DNA of 57,076 bases from Lachnospiraceae bacterium. Lineage in GTDB: Bacteria; Bacillota; Clostridia; Lachnospirales; Lachnospiraceae. Location of the stretch: contig JAJPWX010000104.1 in the NCBI GenBank assembly GCA_021205755.1, positions 1 to 57,076 of the forward strand. The letters are read 5' to 3'. Below are positions 8,431 through 16,251 of the stretch, one piece after another. Made by a program: the position numbers and the translations under genes. The notes under the pieces are model-generated. The model worked only from the letters and a program-made list of their open reading frames with translations. It had not been told where the DNA came from and ran no database searches. Positions within the stretch are counted from its first letter, which is position 1, and each line of letters opens with the position of its first letter.

Positions 8431-8577
8431 GAGTTTAGGGATTAGACCATATTTATTCTAGATAAAAATGTCTCCTTTAGTGTTGTACTAAAGGATAACC
8501 CGGATACAGCTTTTCCCATCAAAACACATAACATTTCCGCCATTGCCAGACAATCCGGTAATGGATTTTTTGTTTTT
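8431..8577 (+). ncRNA. Candidate small RNA of about 145 nt
   Basis: The transcript is defined by a consensus promoter (8396-8424) and a U-tailed terminator (8540-8577). No frame longer than a few codons with a ribosome binding site is present. A central hairpin at 8473-8495 (arms TCCTTTAGT and ACTAAAGGA, loop GTTGT) is identical over 23 nt to the hairpin in the helicase leader, read on that gene's strand. This suggests a shared binding partner or a common origin. I do not recognise a known RNA family. Confidence 0.45.
8540..8577 (+). terminator. Rho-independent terminator of the small RNA candidate
   Basis: An 8-bp stem (CCATTGCC with GGTAATGG, one G-T pair) with a 9-nt loop is followed by ATTTTTTGTTTTT. 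Form and tail are typical of intrinsic terminators on the plus strand. Confidence 0.7.
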
Positions 8578-8632
8578 CCAATGACCACTACGTAAAAGCA
8601 GAGAAGCTGACTCATGTAGCTCTGTAAACAAC

Positions 8633-8683
8633 AAAAAAGAGACAACCGGTCAGTCGTCTTATGACATACTGTCCGGATGTCTC
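8633..8683 (-). terminator. Rho-independent terminator downstream of sipL
   Basis: On the minus strand, a 16-bp stem with two mismatches (starting GAGACATCCGG) is followed by six T residues. A smaller hairpin, CCGCGC-TTTA-GCGCGG, at 8710-8725 overlaps the sipL stop codon and may add to termination. Confidence 0.75.
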
Positions 8684-8716
8684 CCTTTCTAATAGTGGAA
8701 AACCAACCGCCGCGCT

Positions 8717-10351
8717 TTAGCGCGGGGGCGTTACCACTTTCATCAGGATCAGGCAGTCTCCTTTTTTGACTTCTTCGGAGGGCAGCCCGTTCATTTCGGC
8801 GATCTGCTGCGGTGTCTGAAGGTAGGCTTTTCCGATGTCCCAGAGGGTTTCGCCGTCCTGCACGATGTAACCGGTCAGTCCTGGAACAGCCTCGAGTTGC
8901 TCCGTTGTGTAGTCTTTCTCCTGAAGCGCATGGATGCAGCGCACGGTTCCGGAGCGCACGGCGAACAGGTTCAGGCCAATGGTGGCACGGACTTCAATTT
9001 CTTCGCTGTCTGACATGGTGGCGGAAAGCTGGTCGAGATTCGCAGTCAGTGTATAGCGGCAGTTTTCGTCAATCCCCTGTGCCTCGGCCACATGAGTGAA
9101 GGGAACGGTTCCCTCCAGTACGGCAAATGGCATGGTGTCGTCTGCGGAAATGTAGAGAATGGAGACTGGCAGTGCGCCCTCGATTTTAATACCAGTTCCT
9201 GCCTCCACCTTTGTCTGGTCGATCCGGACGATTCCGGCGCAGTGGCAGATCTGCAGGATGCGCGGCTTGGCACTCTGAATGCGGATTTTTCCCTGCGTCT
9301 TGCATTTGGATTCGTTTCGCACGACCAGGGTTTCACAGGTTTCTTCTTCTGTCACTGGTTCGAGATTTTTTTCCGGGGAAAAGACATCGGAGAGAATCTC
9401 GGCCGTATCTGTTCCATAAAGGCGAATGTTGAGTTCCAGTACGCCTTCCAGGTGGAAGGTACGGAGTTCTCCATCGATGTCCTCTTTGGCGGTCAGATCG
9501 GTTCCGGCAAGGGTGACCTCGATATCCGGCACAAAGCCCGGGGCGGCTCCGGCGCAGGAAAGCTCTCCCTCGACCGGGATCGTCTGCTCGATCCACTGCA
9601 GGCTTTCCTTTTCGTCCTGTGCGCGATAAAGAGCAAACAGAAACAGGCTGCCCTGCACGGTGAGTTTATCCGTCTCCAGGCGCGTCCGGCAGCCGCGGAA
9701 CTGCACGTTTTCCCACAGAATTTCCCGGATATCCGGCTTGTTGGACGGCAGCTGTATATCCTCCTTCAGGCGCAGAATGTCCTTGTTCTGCACCTCCAGC
9801 TGCAGATATTCCAGCTGCTGTTTTTTCTCACACAGCTGCAAAGTAGGTTTGCCCGTCTCTTCCTGGCGTACCTCCACTGCCGCTGACAGGTCGTAAATCT
9901 CTTCTACAGATGCGTCAAAGCTTACCAGTGCGCGGACAGCCAGCTTTCTGGAGTTAATCAGCGATACACTCAGATCTTCCGTCTCATGGCGAACCCGCGC
10001 GGTTTCCCCGGGCTCGAGCCCTTCCATCGCGAGAGTTTCGTCAAAGGGAAGCCTGGTATCCAGCCGATGAATCCGCCGTTCTTTCGTGTCATCCATGTAC
10101 AGGATGCTAACCTCCATGAAGCCGTCCAGATATAGTTTTCCCGCCTCTGCTCTTGTGTGCTCGAGCGTTATGTGTTCCCGGCTCTGAATGATCATTTCGA
10201 CATCTGGGCGCACATCCGGCACATTCAGGTCTTCGTCCAGTGTGATCTGAGTCGCGGCACGCTTTGTCTGATTGCACATGTGTATATTTTTCATTAATAA
10301 ATCCATAATTTGGGGATCCTTTCTTAAAAAATTCTTTCCCGCATCCAACAC
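8717..10351 (-). CDS. sipL: SipL-like spore coat morphogenesis protein (SPOCS/DUF3794 domains plus LysM)
   Basis: The 544-residue protein has repeated SPOCS-type beta-rich domains. The clearest signs are DLNVPDVRPDVEMII near the N-terminus, an internal copy around QLPSNKPDIREILW, and a third around CHCAGIVRI. A C-terminal LysM module starts at GYIVQDGETLWDIG. SipL of Clostridioides difficile has the same layout and length range; it binds SpoIVA through its LysM part to build the spore coat at the forespore surface. No signal peptide is present, as expected for a mother-cell protein. It follows a PrcB-domain lipoprotein gene with a 30-bp gap and ends at a strong terminator. Confidence 0.92.
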   Translation of the reverse strand: MLDAGKNFLRKDPQIMDLLMKNIHMCNQTKRAATQITLDEDLNVPDVRPDVEMIIQSREHITLEHTRAEAGKLYLDGFMEVSILYMDDTKERRIHRLDTRLPFDETLAMEGLEPGETARVRHETEDLSVSLINSRKLAVRALVSFDASVEEIYDLSAAVEVRQEETGKPTLQLCEKKQQLEYLQLEVQNKDILRLKEDIQLPSNKPDIREILWENVQFRGCRTRLETDKLTVQGSLFLFALYRAQDEKESLQWIEQTIPVEGELSCAGAAPGFVPDIEVTLAGTDLTAKEDIDGELRTFHLEGVLELNIRLYGTDTAEILSDVFSPEKNLEPVTEEETCETLVVRNESKCKTQGKIRIQSAKPRILQICHCAGIVRIDQTKVEAGTGIKIEGALPVSILYISADDTMPFAVLEGTVPFTHVAEAQGIDENCRYTLTANLDQLSATMSDSEEIEVRATIGLNLFAVRSGTVRCIHALQEKDYTTEQLEAVPGLTGYIVQDGETLWDIGKAYLQTPQQIAEMNGLPSEEVKKGDCLILMKVVTPPR

Positions 10352-10381
10352 GAAATCGCCCTTCTCCTTGCGTCTTCTCCA

Positions 10382-10840
10382 TCAGTCAATCACTACCTCT
10401 TTCTCCGTCAGAGCGATCTTTACCACGAGATACGGATACGAAGCTTCTTTCGAAAGCTCTTCCGTATCCTGCGGGCCGATCAGCCGGGTGTCAAACCACA
10501 GCGTTTCCTCATCCTCCGCACACTCTGCCACCGCAATGCTGTAGCCCCCGGTGGACTGCTTCCCGTAGCCCCGGATCAGGTACATTTCCTCTCCGTCCGT
10601 CCAGGTCAGGCGCATCTCGCTCTCTTTGTTTTCCTCAATGACTGCCAGAAGTTCCGCCGGCAATTCTTTGTCCGTCATGACAGAAAAATCTACCTCTGTC
10701 TTTTCCCCTTCCTCCGTCTTTCGGCAGCCCGCCAGCAAAACTGCGGCCAGGCAGCCAAACAAAAGGATTCGGCAAAGGTTCCGAACTGTTTGAAAAGCCC
10801 CTTGATGGTTCCTCCTTTCGCGCGCATGCTGTTCTCTCAT
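10382..10840 (-). CDS. Lipoprotein with PrcB-type C-terminal domain
   Basis: From the preferred ATG at 10838-10840 (GGAG 5 nt upstream) this is a 152-residue secreted lipoprotein. A hydrophobic signal segment ends in the lipobox LLAGC. The C-terminal half contains GYGKQSTGGYSIAV and YPYLVVKI, the two signatures of the PrcB_C protease-complex-associated domain. The longer reading frame to 10987 would add about 49 residues and is rejected, because it runs through the promoter region and would bury the signal peptide. A perfect inverted repeat, CAGACAAA with TTTGTCTG, lies upstream at 10884-10907. It sits just before sipL and may be co-transcribed. A role in spore or envelope proteolysis is possible but unproven. 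Confidence 0.8.
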   Translation of the reverse strand: MREQHARERRNHQGAFQTVRNLCRILLFGCLAAVLLAGCRKTEEGEKTEVDFSVMTDKELPAELLAVIEENKESEMRLTWTDGEEMYLIRGYGKQSTGGYSIAVAECAEDEETLWFDTRLIGPQDTEELSKEASYPYLVVKIALTEKEVVID

Positions 10841-10928
10841 CTCGACTCCGATGGTTACGCTTTCTACTATTTTTATGACGAACCAGACAAATTTATTCTT
10901 TTGTCTGAAAACGAGGGTCAATTTTTCA

Positions 10929-10957
10929 TTGCCATAGAGAAGAAATTTGGGTATAAT
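10929..10957 (+). promoter_or_regulatory. Promoter of malQ
   Basis: TTGCCA (10929-10934), a 17-nt spacer and TATAAT (10952-10957) form a strong sigma-A promoter. Predicted transcription starts near 10964. The malQ message would then carry a leader of about 200 nt, almost entirely filled by the structured repeat at 10974-11125. Confidence 0.7.
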
Positions 10958-10973
10958 GCTTTTATAATGTTCT

Positions 10974-11125
10974 GAACGGCAAGCCACAGACCGCCTGCAA
11001 GCAGGCTATATGCCGCTTACACGTCATATGTCTGAGGCTGATGGACGTTTCGCCCATCCCAAAATGAAAATACAGCCCTTAGCAGATAAACCTGCACGGA
11101 CTGTCTTTTCATTTTGTTGCTGTTC
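10974..11125 (+). repeat. Structured dispersed repeat, copy A (malQ leader)
   Basis: This is one of four related copies of an element of about 155 bp. Closing arms GAACGGCA and TGCTGTTC bound it. Inside are a stem GCCACAGAC with GTCTGAGGC holding two hairpins (CCTGC/GCAGG and ATATG/CATAT), a short GC hairpin, and a long arm of AAAATGAAAA with TTTTCATTTT. A few pairs are broken compared with the other copies (for example GATGGAC against GCCCATC). It lies between the predicted malQ start of transcription and the malQ ribosome binding site, in forward orientation. Confidence 0.85.
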
Positions 11126-11163
11126 AAAACTGTTTTACAAAAACTTACAGAGGAGATTTCACT

Positions 11164-12711
11164 ATGACTGCTTATACTGCCCCATTTTCAGTGGAACCGG
11201 TTGATAAGCCGAAGCGTGTTCGCTTAAGCGGCATCCTGGCTCATCCGACTTCTTTTCCGTCTCCCTACGGGATCGGAGATCTCGGACCGGGTGCTTATGA
11301 TTTTGTTGATTTTCTGGAGAAATCCGGCCAGCATCTTTGGCAGGTACTGCCGCTTGGCCCGACGGGCTACGGGGACTCGCCTTATCAGGGACCGTCGGCT
11401 TTTGCCGGACAGCCGCTTCTGATCAGCCCGGATCTGCTGATCAAACAGAATCTGCTGACAAAGGAAGACGTGGCAGATATGCCCGAATGGGATGAGAATA
11501 AGATTGATTACGGTCCGGCGATTACCTTTAAAAATATGCTTTTGAAAAAAGCCTGGACTTCTTTTTTACATACGCCGGACAAGACGATGATTGAGGATTT
11601 TGAGGCATTCTGCGAAGAACAGAAGAGCTGGCTGGATGATTATACGCTTTTCATGGCGTGTAAGGATGCGCAGAAGGGCATTTCCTGGCTGGAGTGGGAG
11701 CCGGAGTTCCGGGATCCTTCTGAGAAGCAGAAAAAGGCGCTGCGCGCCGAGTTTGCTGAGCAGATTCGCTATTATGCGTTTCTGCAGTTTCTGTTCCAGG
11801 AGCAGTGGGACGCGCTGCGCACCTACGCAAATGAGAAGGGAATCCAGATCATCGGCGATATTCCGATTTTTGTTTCGCCGGACAGCGCCGATGTGTGGAG
11901 CAATAAAAAGCTGTTCCAGCTGGACGAGAAAGGCTATCCGAGCAAGGTGGCGGGCGTTCCGCCTGACTATTTCAGCGCGACCGGTCAGCTCTGGGGAAAT
12001 CCGCTCTATGACTGGGATTACCACGAGGAGACCGGCTATAAATGGTGGATTAACCGTGTGCGCCGTCAGCTCTCGCTGACTGATTTTCTGCGCATCGACC
12101 ATTTCCGCGGATTTGAGGCTTACTGGGCGGTTCCGGCGGGCGAAGAGACTGCCATCAATGGCCAATGGGTGAAAGGTCCGTGTGAAAAGCTGTTCCGTGC
12201 GATTGAAAAAGAGCTCGGCGAGGATCTCCCGATCTGGGCGGAGGACCTCGGCATTATCACGCCTGAGGTCGAACATCTGCGGGATTCGCTTGGTTTCCCG
12301 GGTATGAAGGTACTGCAATTTGGCTTTGGCGACATGAATGACACGACCTACATTCCGTTTTATTACACGACGACGAACTGCATCTGCTACACCGGTACCC
12401 ATGACAATGACACGACCGTCGGCTGGTACCAGTCACAGCCGGACATCATCCAGGACCGAATCCGCCGTCTGGCAAACGCGGATGGCAACAATGTCGGCCA
12501 TGATTTTATCTGCTTTGCCATGGGCAGCATCGCGAAATACGCAATTTTTCCGTTCCAGGATGTGCTGCAGCTCGGAAGCGAGGCGCGCATGAATACCCCT
12601 GGCGTCGCGATGGCGAACTGGGCGTTCCGTTTCAAAAAGAGCGACCTGCATGACGGACTCGCAAAATGGCTGCTGGAAGTAACGAAGTTATACGGAAGAT
12701 ATCAGAATTAA
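11164..12711 (+). CDS. malQ: 4-alpha-glucanotransferase (amylomaltase, GH77)
   Basis: The 515-residue cytoplasmic enzyme rearranges alpha-1,4-glucans, releasing glucose and building longer maltodextrins. Family motifs are clear: LPLGPTGYGDSPYQ near the N-terminus, FLRIDHFRGFEAYW with the catalytic nucleophile Asp, IWAEDLG with the acid/base Glu, and YTGTHDNDT near the C-terminus. The start ATG 11164 has GAGGAG 8 nt upstream. A good promoter lies 200 nt upstream, and the structured repeat copy A occupies the leader, so translation or transcript stability could respond to that structure. plsC follows on the same strand after 88 bp. Confidence 0.97.
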   Translation: MTAYTAPFSVEPVDKPKRVRLSGILAHPTSFPSPYGIGDLGPGAYDFVDFLEKSGQHLWQVLPLGPTGYGDSPYQGPSAFAGQPLLISPDLLIKQNLLTKEDVADMPEWDENKIDYGPAITFKNMLLKKAWTSFLHTPDKTMIEDFEAFCEEQKSWLDDYTLFMACKDAQKGISWLEWEPEFRDPSEKQKKALRAEFAEQIRYYAFLQFLFQEQWDALRTYANEKGIQIIGDIPIFVSPDSADVWSNKKLFQLDEKGYPSKVAGVPPDYFSATGQLWGNPLYDWDYHEETGYKWWINRVRRQLSLTDFLRIDHFRGFEAYWAVPAGEETAINGQWVKGPCEKLFRAIEKELGEDLPIWAEDLGIITPEVEHLRDSLGFPGMKVLQFGFGDMNDTTYIPFYYTTTNCICYTGTHDNDTTVGWYQSQPDIIQDRIRRLANADGNNVGHDFICFAMGSIAKYAIFPFQDVLQLGSEARMNTPGVAMANWAFRFKKSDLHDGLAKWLLEVTKLYGRYQN

Positions 12712-12799
12712 AAACGCTGCAGCATAGTAAATTGACACGATTACTCAAAGATAAAATCTTTTTTTCGGAATCATTCAGAAAGAAAGAGGCGATACTTTT

Positions 12800-13540
12800 A
12801 TGATTCGTTTTGTCTTAATCATTGCGTTCGTAACCTGCTTTCTGATCGCATCCATTCCGATTTTTCTGGCGGAATGGCTGATCGGAAAGCGCTGGCCTTA
12901 TGCGCGGGAGATCAGCTCCCTGCGGATTGTCCAGTGGGCGCTGAAGGTGATTGCGTGGCTGGCCGGAACCCGGCTTACTGTGATCGGGGAGGAGCATGTG
13001 CCAAAGGACACACCTGTCCTGTACATCAGTAACCACCGCAGTTATTTTGATATTATCCTCACCTACGCGCGCTGCCCGCGGCCAACGGGCTATGTCGCGA
13101 AAAAGGAAATGCTGAAAATCCCGCTGCTCTCCCGCTGGATGAAGTTTCTGCACTGTCAGTTCCTTGACCGCAGCGATCTGCGCGCGGGGCTGAAGATGAT
13201 TCTCTCCTGTGTGGATCTCATAAAAAATGGCGTCTCCATTACCATCTTTCCGGAGGGAACGCGCGGCAAAGGCAGCAATGAATTGGAGATGCTGCCCTTC
13301 CATGAAGGTTCCTTTAAAGTCGCGACCAAATCCGGCTGCCCGATCATCCCGATCGCGATCAGCGGATCCTCCGCGATCTTCGAAGACCATAAGCCTTACG
13401 TGCGCCGCAGGGACGTGACGATCGAATACGGCGCGCCGATTTACCCCGCGCAGCTCTCCAAGGAAGACCAGAAGGCACTCGGAAAGTATACGCAGGGAGT
13501 CATTGAAGAGATGTTGCGGGGACAGCTGCAAAGTATTTAA
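12800..13540 (+). CDS. plsC: 1-acyl-sn-glycerol-3-phosphate acyltransferase
   Basis: The 246-residue membrane enzyme should acylate lysophosphatidic acid to phosphatidic acid. An N-terminal hydrophobic helix is followed by the HX4D catalytic motif in SNHRSYFD and by FPEGTRGKG, the substrate-binding motif. Length is normal. The start ATG 12800 has GAAAGAGG upstream. It ends convergently with the flavoprotein gene; a weak hairpin (13544-13570) with a T-rich tail lies between them. A second plsC-like gene lies at 53754-54470. Confidence 0.93.
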   Translation: MIRFVLIIAFVTCFLIASIPIFLAEWLIGKRWPYAREISSLRIVQWALKVIAWLAGTRLTVIGEEHVPKDTPVLYISNHRSYFDIILTYARCPRPTGYVAKKEMLKIPLLSRWMKFLHCQFLDRSDLRAGLKMILSCVDLIKNGVSITIFPEGTRGKGSNELEMLPFHEGSFKVATKSGCPIIPIAISGSSAIFEDHKPYVRRRDVTIEYGAPIYPAQLSKEDQKALGKYTQGVIEEMLRGQLQSI

Positions 13541-13577
13541 TTCGTAACTATGAAGGGACTGAACAGTTACTTTAATT

Positions 13578-16070
13578 CTATTTTACCGGTACAAATTTCG
13601 CCTGGTTCATAAGCGGATGCTCCAGGCGAATTGCTCCTGGGCGCGGGCAAACCATGACACAGGCGCCGCAATAATAGCATTCTCCCGGATACGTGACGGA
13701 CGGATGCTGTCCTTTTTCCGGTGACGGAAGCAAAACATCACATTGGCATACCTGGGCACAGCGACCGCATCCGATACATAATTTTTCGTCATATTTGATC
13801 GGATTGACGCTGCATGGCACAGGGGTTGCAGTGAGATCAGCCGGTATCGGCATGGATTCCCCTATGATCTGATTCCATGTCTTGCCGCCTGCGGCCATTT
13901 CGGAATCTTTCTGATTCAGCCCTTCCTGATTTCGTTTCTCCTGGTTTAACACTTCCTGGTCTAACTTTTTCTGGTCTGACTCTTCCTTCCGTTTTATATA
14001 ATCCTGATTGTGTTTCTCGTACTCTTCCTTCAGATTCCCAAAGAAATCCAACGGCACACTTCTGGTCTTTACGTTTCCGTTTTCCTGCCGTATGACAATA
14101 TGCCTGCGATCCTGCTCGGGATCCATTTCCGGATAATCACTGCGCACGAAATACAGCGGCGCGGAGCTGGAGTGCCGTGCCAGAGAGGCATGCAGGACGA
14201 TCTGAGCCACAGTAAGAATGTCGAGCACCTCATGCGTACGCATCAGTTCATGCGGATTGGATGCGGTAAGGCGCGGGACAATCTCGCGCTCCAGGCTTTC
14301 CAGCAGATCTAACCCTTCCAGAAGCAGAGCCTCGCATTTTGTTCCGCCGCAATAGTTCTGCATTGCCTTGGCAATCGCCATGTTGAGTTCTTTCCATCCG
14401 ATGCCGTTCTCACGCTCTACATACAATGGGGCATAAAGCCTCTTTTGTTCCGCCTCTATATCCCTCTGGCTGATTGGCGCAAGAGAAGTCCGCGCGGCAT
14501 AATCTGCGGCTTTTCGTCCCGCGTAATGTCCGGTCGCGCAGGCAAATCCCGCGCAGTCGGAGGCGTAAAGCTGATCGCCCGCCGCATAAATACCGTCAAT
14601 ATTGGTTTTCAAATCCCAGTCATGCATAACGCCGCCGGGCGCGCCAAAAAACTGCCGCTCCTGCTCCAGGAAATTTGCGGACTGCCAGCCGGTGCCATAG
14701 CTTTGCAGCATATGCTTCCTGGGATCAAAGCCTCTGTCCGTATAATTCTGATAGATCGGAATCTTTGTTTTCGCTTCTTCTCCGACCATCATACCCCAGA
14801 TCACCCGGCGTTCCGCATCCGGCATTTTACTCAAATCCGCATAAAACGGAAGCTGATAACCGCGCTTCATCAATTCCTCGAAATCCAGGGTTTCCGGGCC
14901 GCGATACTCGTATTTCGGATTGTCAATCACGCCTCCTTTGAGGAAGAATTTCTGTCCTTCTGCCGGATAATACCGCTCGGAAACGGTCTTTAATTCTTTT
15001 CCGTCGCGGTCTACATACGGAATTTCCACGCCGCGCGCATCCACCATTGTGGCGGCATACCAGGTATTATGGTTGTTTCCGGCGCCATAGGGCGGAAAGC
15101 TCCGGCCTGCGGCGGAAAACTCGGCGCGCACGGATTTTTCCATCATTGTAAATTCCATGCCGGCGCGCCATCCCATCGCATGGCCGCTGCCGATGCTCTG
15201 CATGGGACGGAATTCACACAAGCCCGTGCAGTCTGCGTCAAACAGCCAGACACGGGAAGGACGGGACATGGCGAGCACCGTTGCTTTTGCCCGGAAAATA
15301 TAGAATTTCCCCGTGTGCACATCCATCCCCATTGCGCCCGCGCCGCGCAAAGAACATGACTCACCTTTCCTGTCTGCACCATACAGCGAGTCCGATTCTA
15401 CCTTTGCATCTGCACCATGCAGCGAACCTGATTGCTCGTTCGCGTCTGCGCCATGCAGCGAATCCGATTCTTCGTTGACATCAGCTCCTGGAGTTTCAGC
15501 AAAATCCCGCGCAACCAGCAGCGCGGTCGCTTCCGTGCGATCCATGATACGCACGCCAAGCCGTTTCAGTTCCTTTACCAGAGCAGGCTTAAACGTCGAT
15601 CCCCAGACACGAAGGGTATACCTGTTCTTGTAATCATATGCAAACATCAGCTTCGTCTTCTCGTCCCGGAATTCGGCGCCCTCGAATTCTCCTTCTGTGT
15701 CGCGCACCTTTCCTCCATAGGACTCGATATCCAGCAGGCGGTCATACCCTTCCCTGCATTCGATGTAATGCCCGATTCCATTGCTGTACCAGTCCTGTTC
15801 GTTCACATATGCTTCAGCGATCTCCTCCGGCGTAACACCGGAGCATGGGTTCGTACAGGCCGATTCCCAATGATCAAATCCGGTCCCCGCGGAACCGCTT
15901 TTTTCGGTGGCGCCTTTTTCCACAAGCGTCACAGAAAGCCCCTTTTGGGCTGCCGCGATTGCCGCAAAGCAGCCGGAAAGACCGCCCCCAAGCACGAGAA
16001 CGTCGCTTGTAATCGTTTCCTCCTGACCAATTTCATTTGCGTAAGGCCATAAAGCTTCTTTCTTCTCCAT
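13578..16070 (-). CDS. FAD-dependent oxidoreductase fused to a 2x[4Fe-4S] ferredoxin domain
   Basis: The 830-residue flavoprotein belongs to the fumarate reductase/succinate dehydrogenase flavoprotein superfamily, and resembles AprA-like enzymes. The FAD-binding motif VLGGGLSGCFAA lies near residue 27. The C-terminus has two ferredoxin clusters, CIGCGRCAQVCQC and CYYCGACVMVCP, from about residue 767. Two low-complexity insertions stand out: a 12-residue repeat (GADxxxESxSLH-like, about residues 195-242) and a Lys/Gln/Glu-rich stretch just before the ferredoxin part. It is downstream of the peptide transporter genes on the same strand but separated by three hairpins, so co-transcription is uncertain. 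The substrate cannot be told from sequence; reduction or oxidation of a peptide-derived organic acid is a guess. Confidence 0.85.
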   Translation of the reverse strand: MEKKEALWPYANEIGQEETITSDVLVLGGGLSGCFAAIAAAQKGLSVTLVEKGATEKSGSAGTGFDHWESACTNPCSGVTPEEIAEAYVNEQDWYSNGIGHYIECREGYDRLLDIESYGGKVRDTEGEFEGAEFRDEKTKLMFAYDYKNRYTLRVWGSTFKPALVKELKRLGVRIMDRTEATALLVARDFAETPGADVNEESDSLHGADANEQSGSLHGADAKVESDSLYGADRKGESCSLRGAGAMGMDVHTGKFYIFRAKATVLAMSRPSRVWLFDADCTGLCEFRPMQSIGSGHAMGWRAGMEFTMMEKSVRAEFSAAGRSFPPYGAGNNHNTWYAATMVDARGVEIPYVDRDGKELKTVSERYYPAEGQKFFLKGGVIDNPKYEYRGPETLDFEELMKRGYQLPFYADLSKMPDAERRVIWGMMVGEEAKTKIPIYQNYTDRGFDPRKHMLQSYGTGWQSANFLEQERQFFGAPGGVMHDWDLKTNIDGIYAAGDQLYASDCAGFACATGHYAGRKAADYAARTSLAPISQRDIEAEQKRLYAPLYVERENGIGWKELNMAIAKAMQNYCGGTKCEALLLEGLDLLESLEREIVPRLTASNPHELMRTHEVLDILTVAQIVLHASLARHSSSAPLYFVRSDYPEMDPEQDRRHIVIRQENGNVKTRSVPLDFFGNLKEEYEKHNQDYIKRKEESDQKKLDQEVLNQEKRNQEGLNQKDSEMAAGGKTWNQIIGESMPIPADLTATPVPCSVNPIKYDEKLCIGCGRCAQVCQCDVLLPSPEKGQHPSVTYPGECYYCGACVMVCPRPGAIRLEHPLMNQAKFVPVK
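15344..15487 (-). repeat. In-frame 36-bp tandem repeat inside the flavoprotein gene
   Basis: Four tandem units of 36 bp encode 12-residue repeats starting Gly-Ala-Asp, with a Ser-x-Ser-Leu core. They keep the frame and lie between FAD-domain strands, where the family normally has a short loop. Unit number may vary between strains. Confidence 0.8.
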
Positions 16071-16144
16071 ATTTCTGTTTCCATTCCTTCTGTAAGTCTA
16101 TCTAAACTCTCACGCCCGCTTTTCGGACACTCCCGGGTAAAATA

Positions 16145-16195
16145 GAATCCCGCTTTGCGGGATTCTCGCGCTGTCGCGCGTCTGCGTACGCAGAC
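16145..16195 (-). terminator. Three adjacent hairpins between transporter ATPase and flavoprotein genes
   Basis: GAATCCCGC/GCGGGATTC (16145-16165), CGCG/CGCG (16167-16178) and the perfect palindrome GTCTGCGTACGCAGAC (16180-16195) stand in a row. On the minus strand the last one ends next to TATTTTACCC. They probably reduce read-through into the flavoprotein gene or protect the upstream message. A clear U-tract is missing. Confidence 0.5.
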
Positions 16196-16251
16196 AGTTT
16201 CCTCTAGCGCGGCATGTACATCCCCGGAGAGGTTTTCTATAGCAAATCAAT

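Noticed and set aside
8639-8683. Hairpin considered as a CRISPR-like or attachment-site repeat
   Set aside because: It is single-copy and followed by a T-run on the sipL strand, so a terminator explains it.
9092-9886. A 264-codon plus-strand frame opposite sipL
   Set aside because: No domain, no ribosome binding site, and complete overlap with the confidently assigned sipL.
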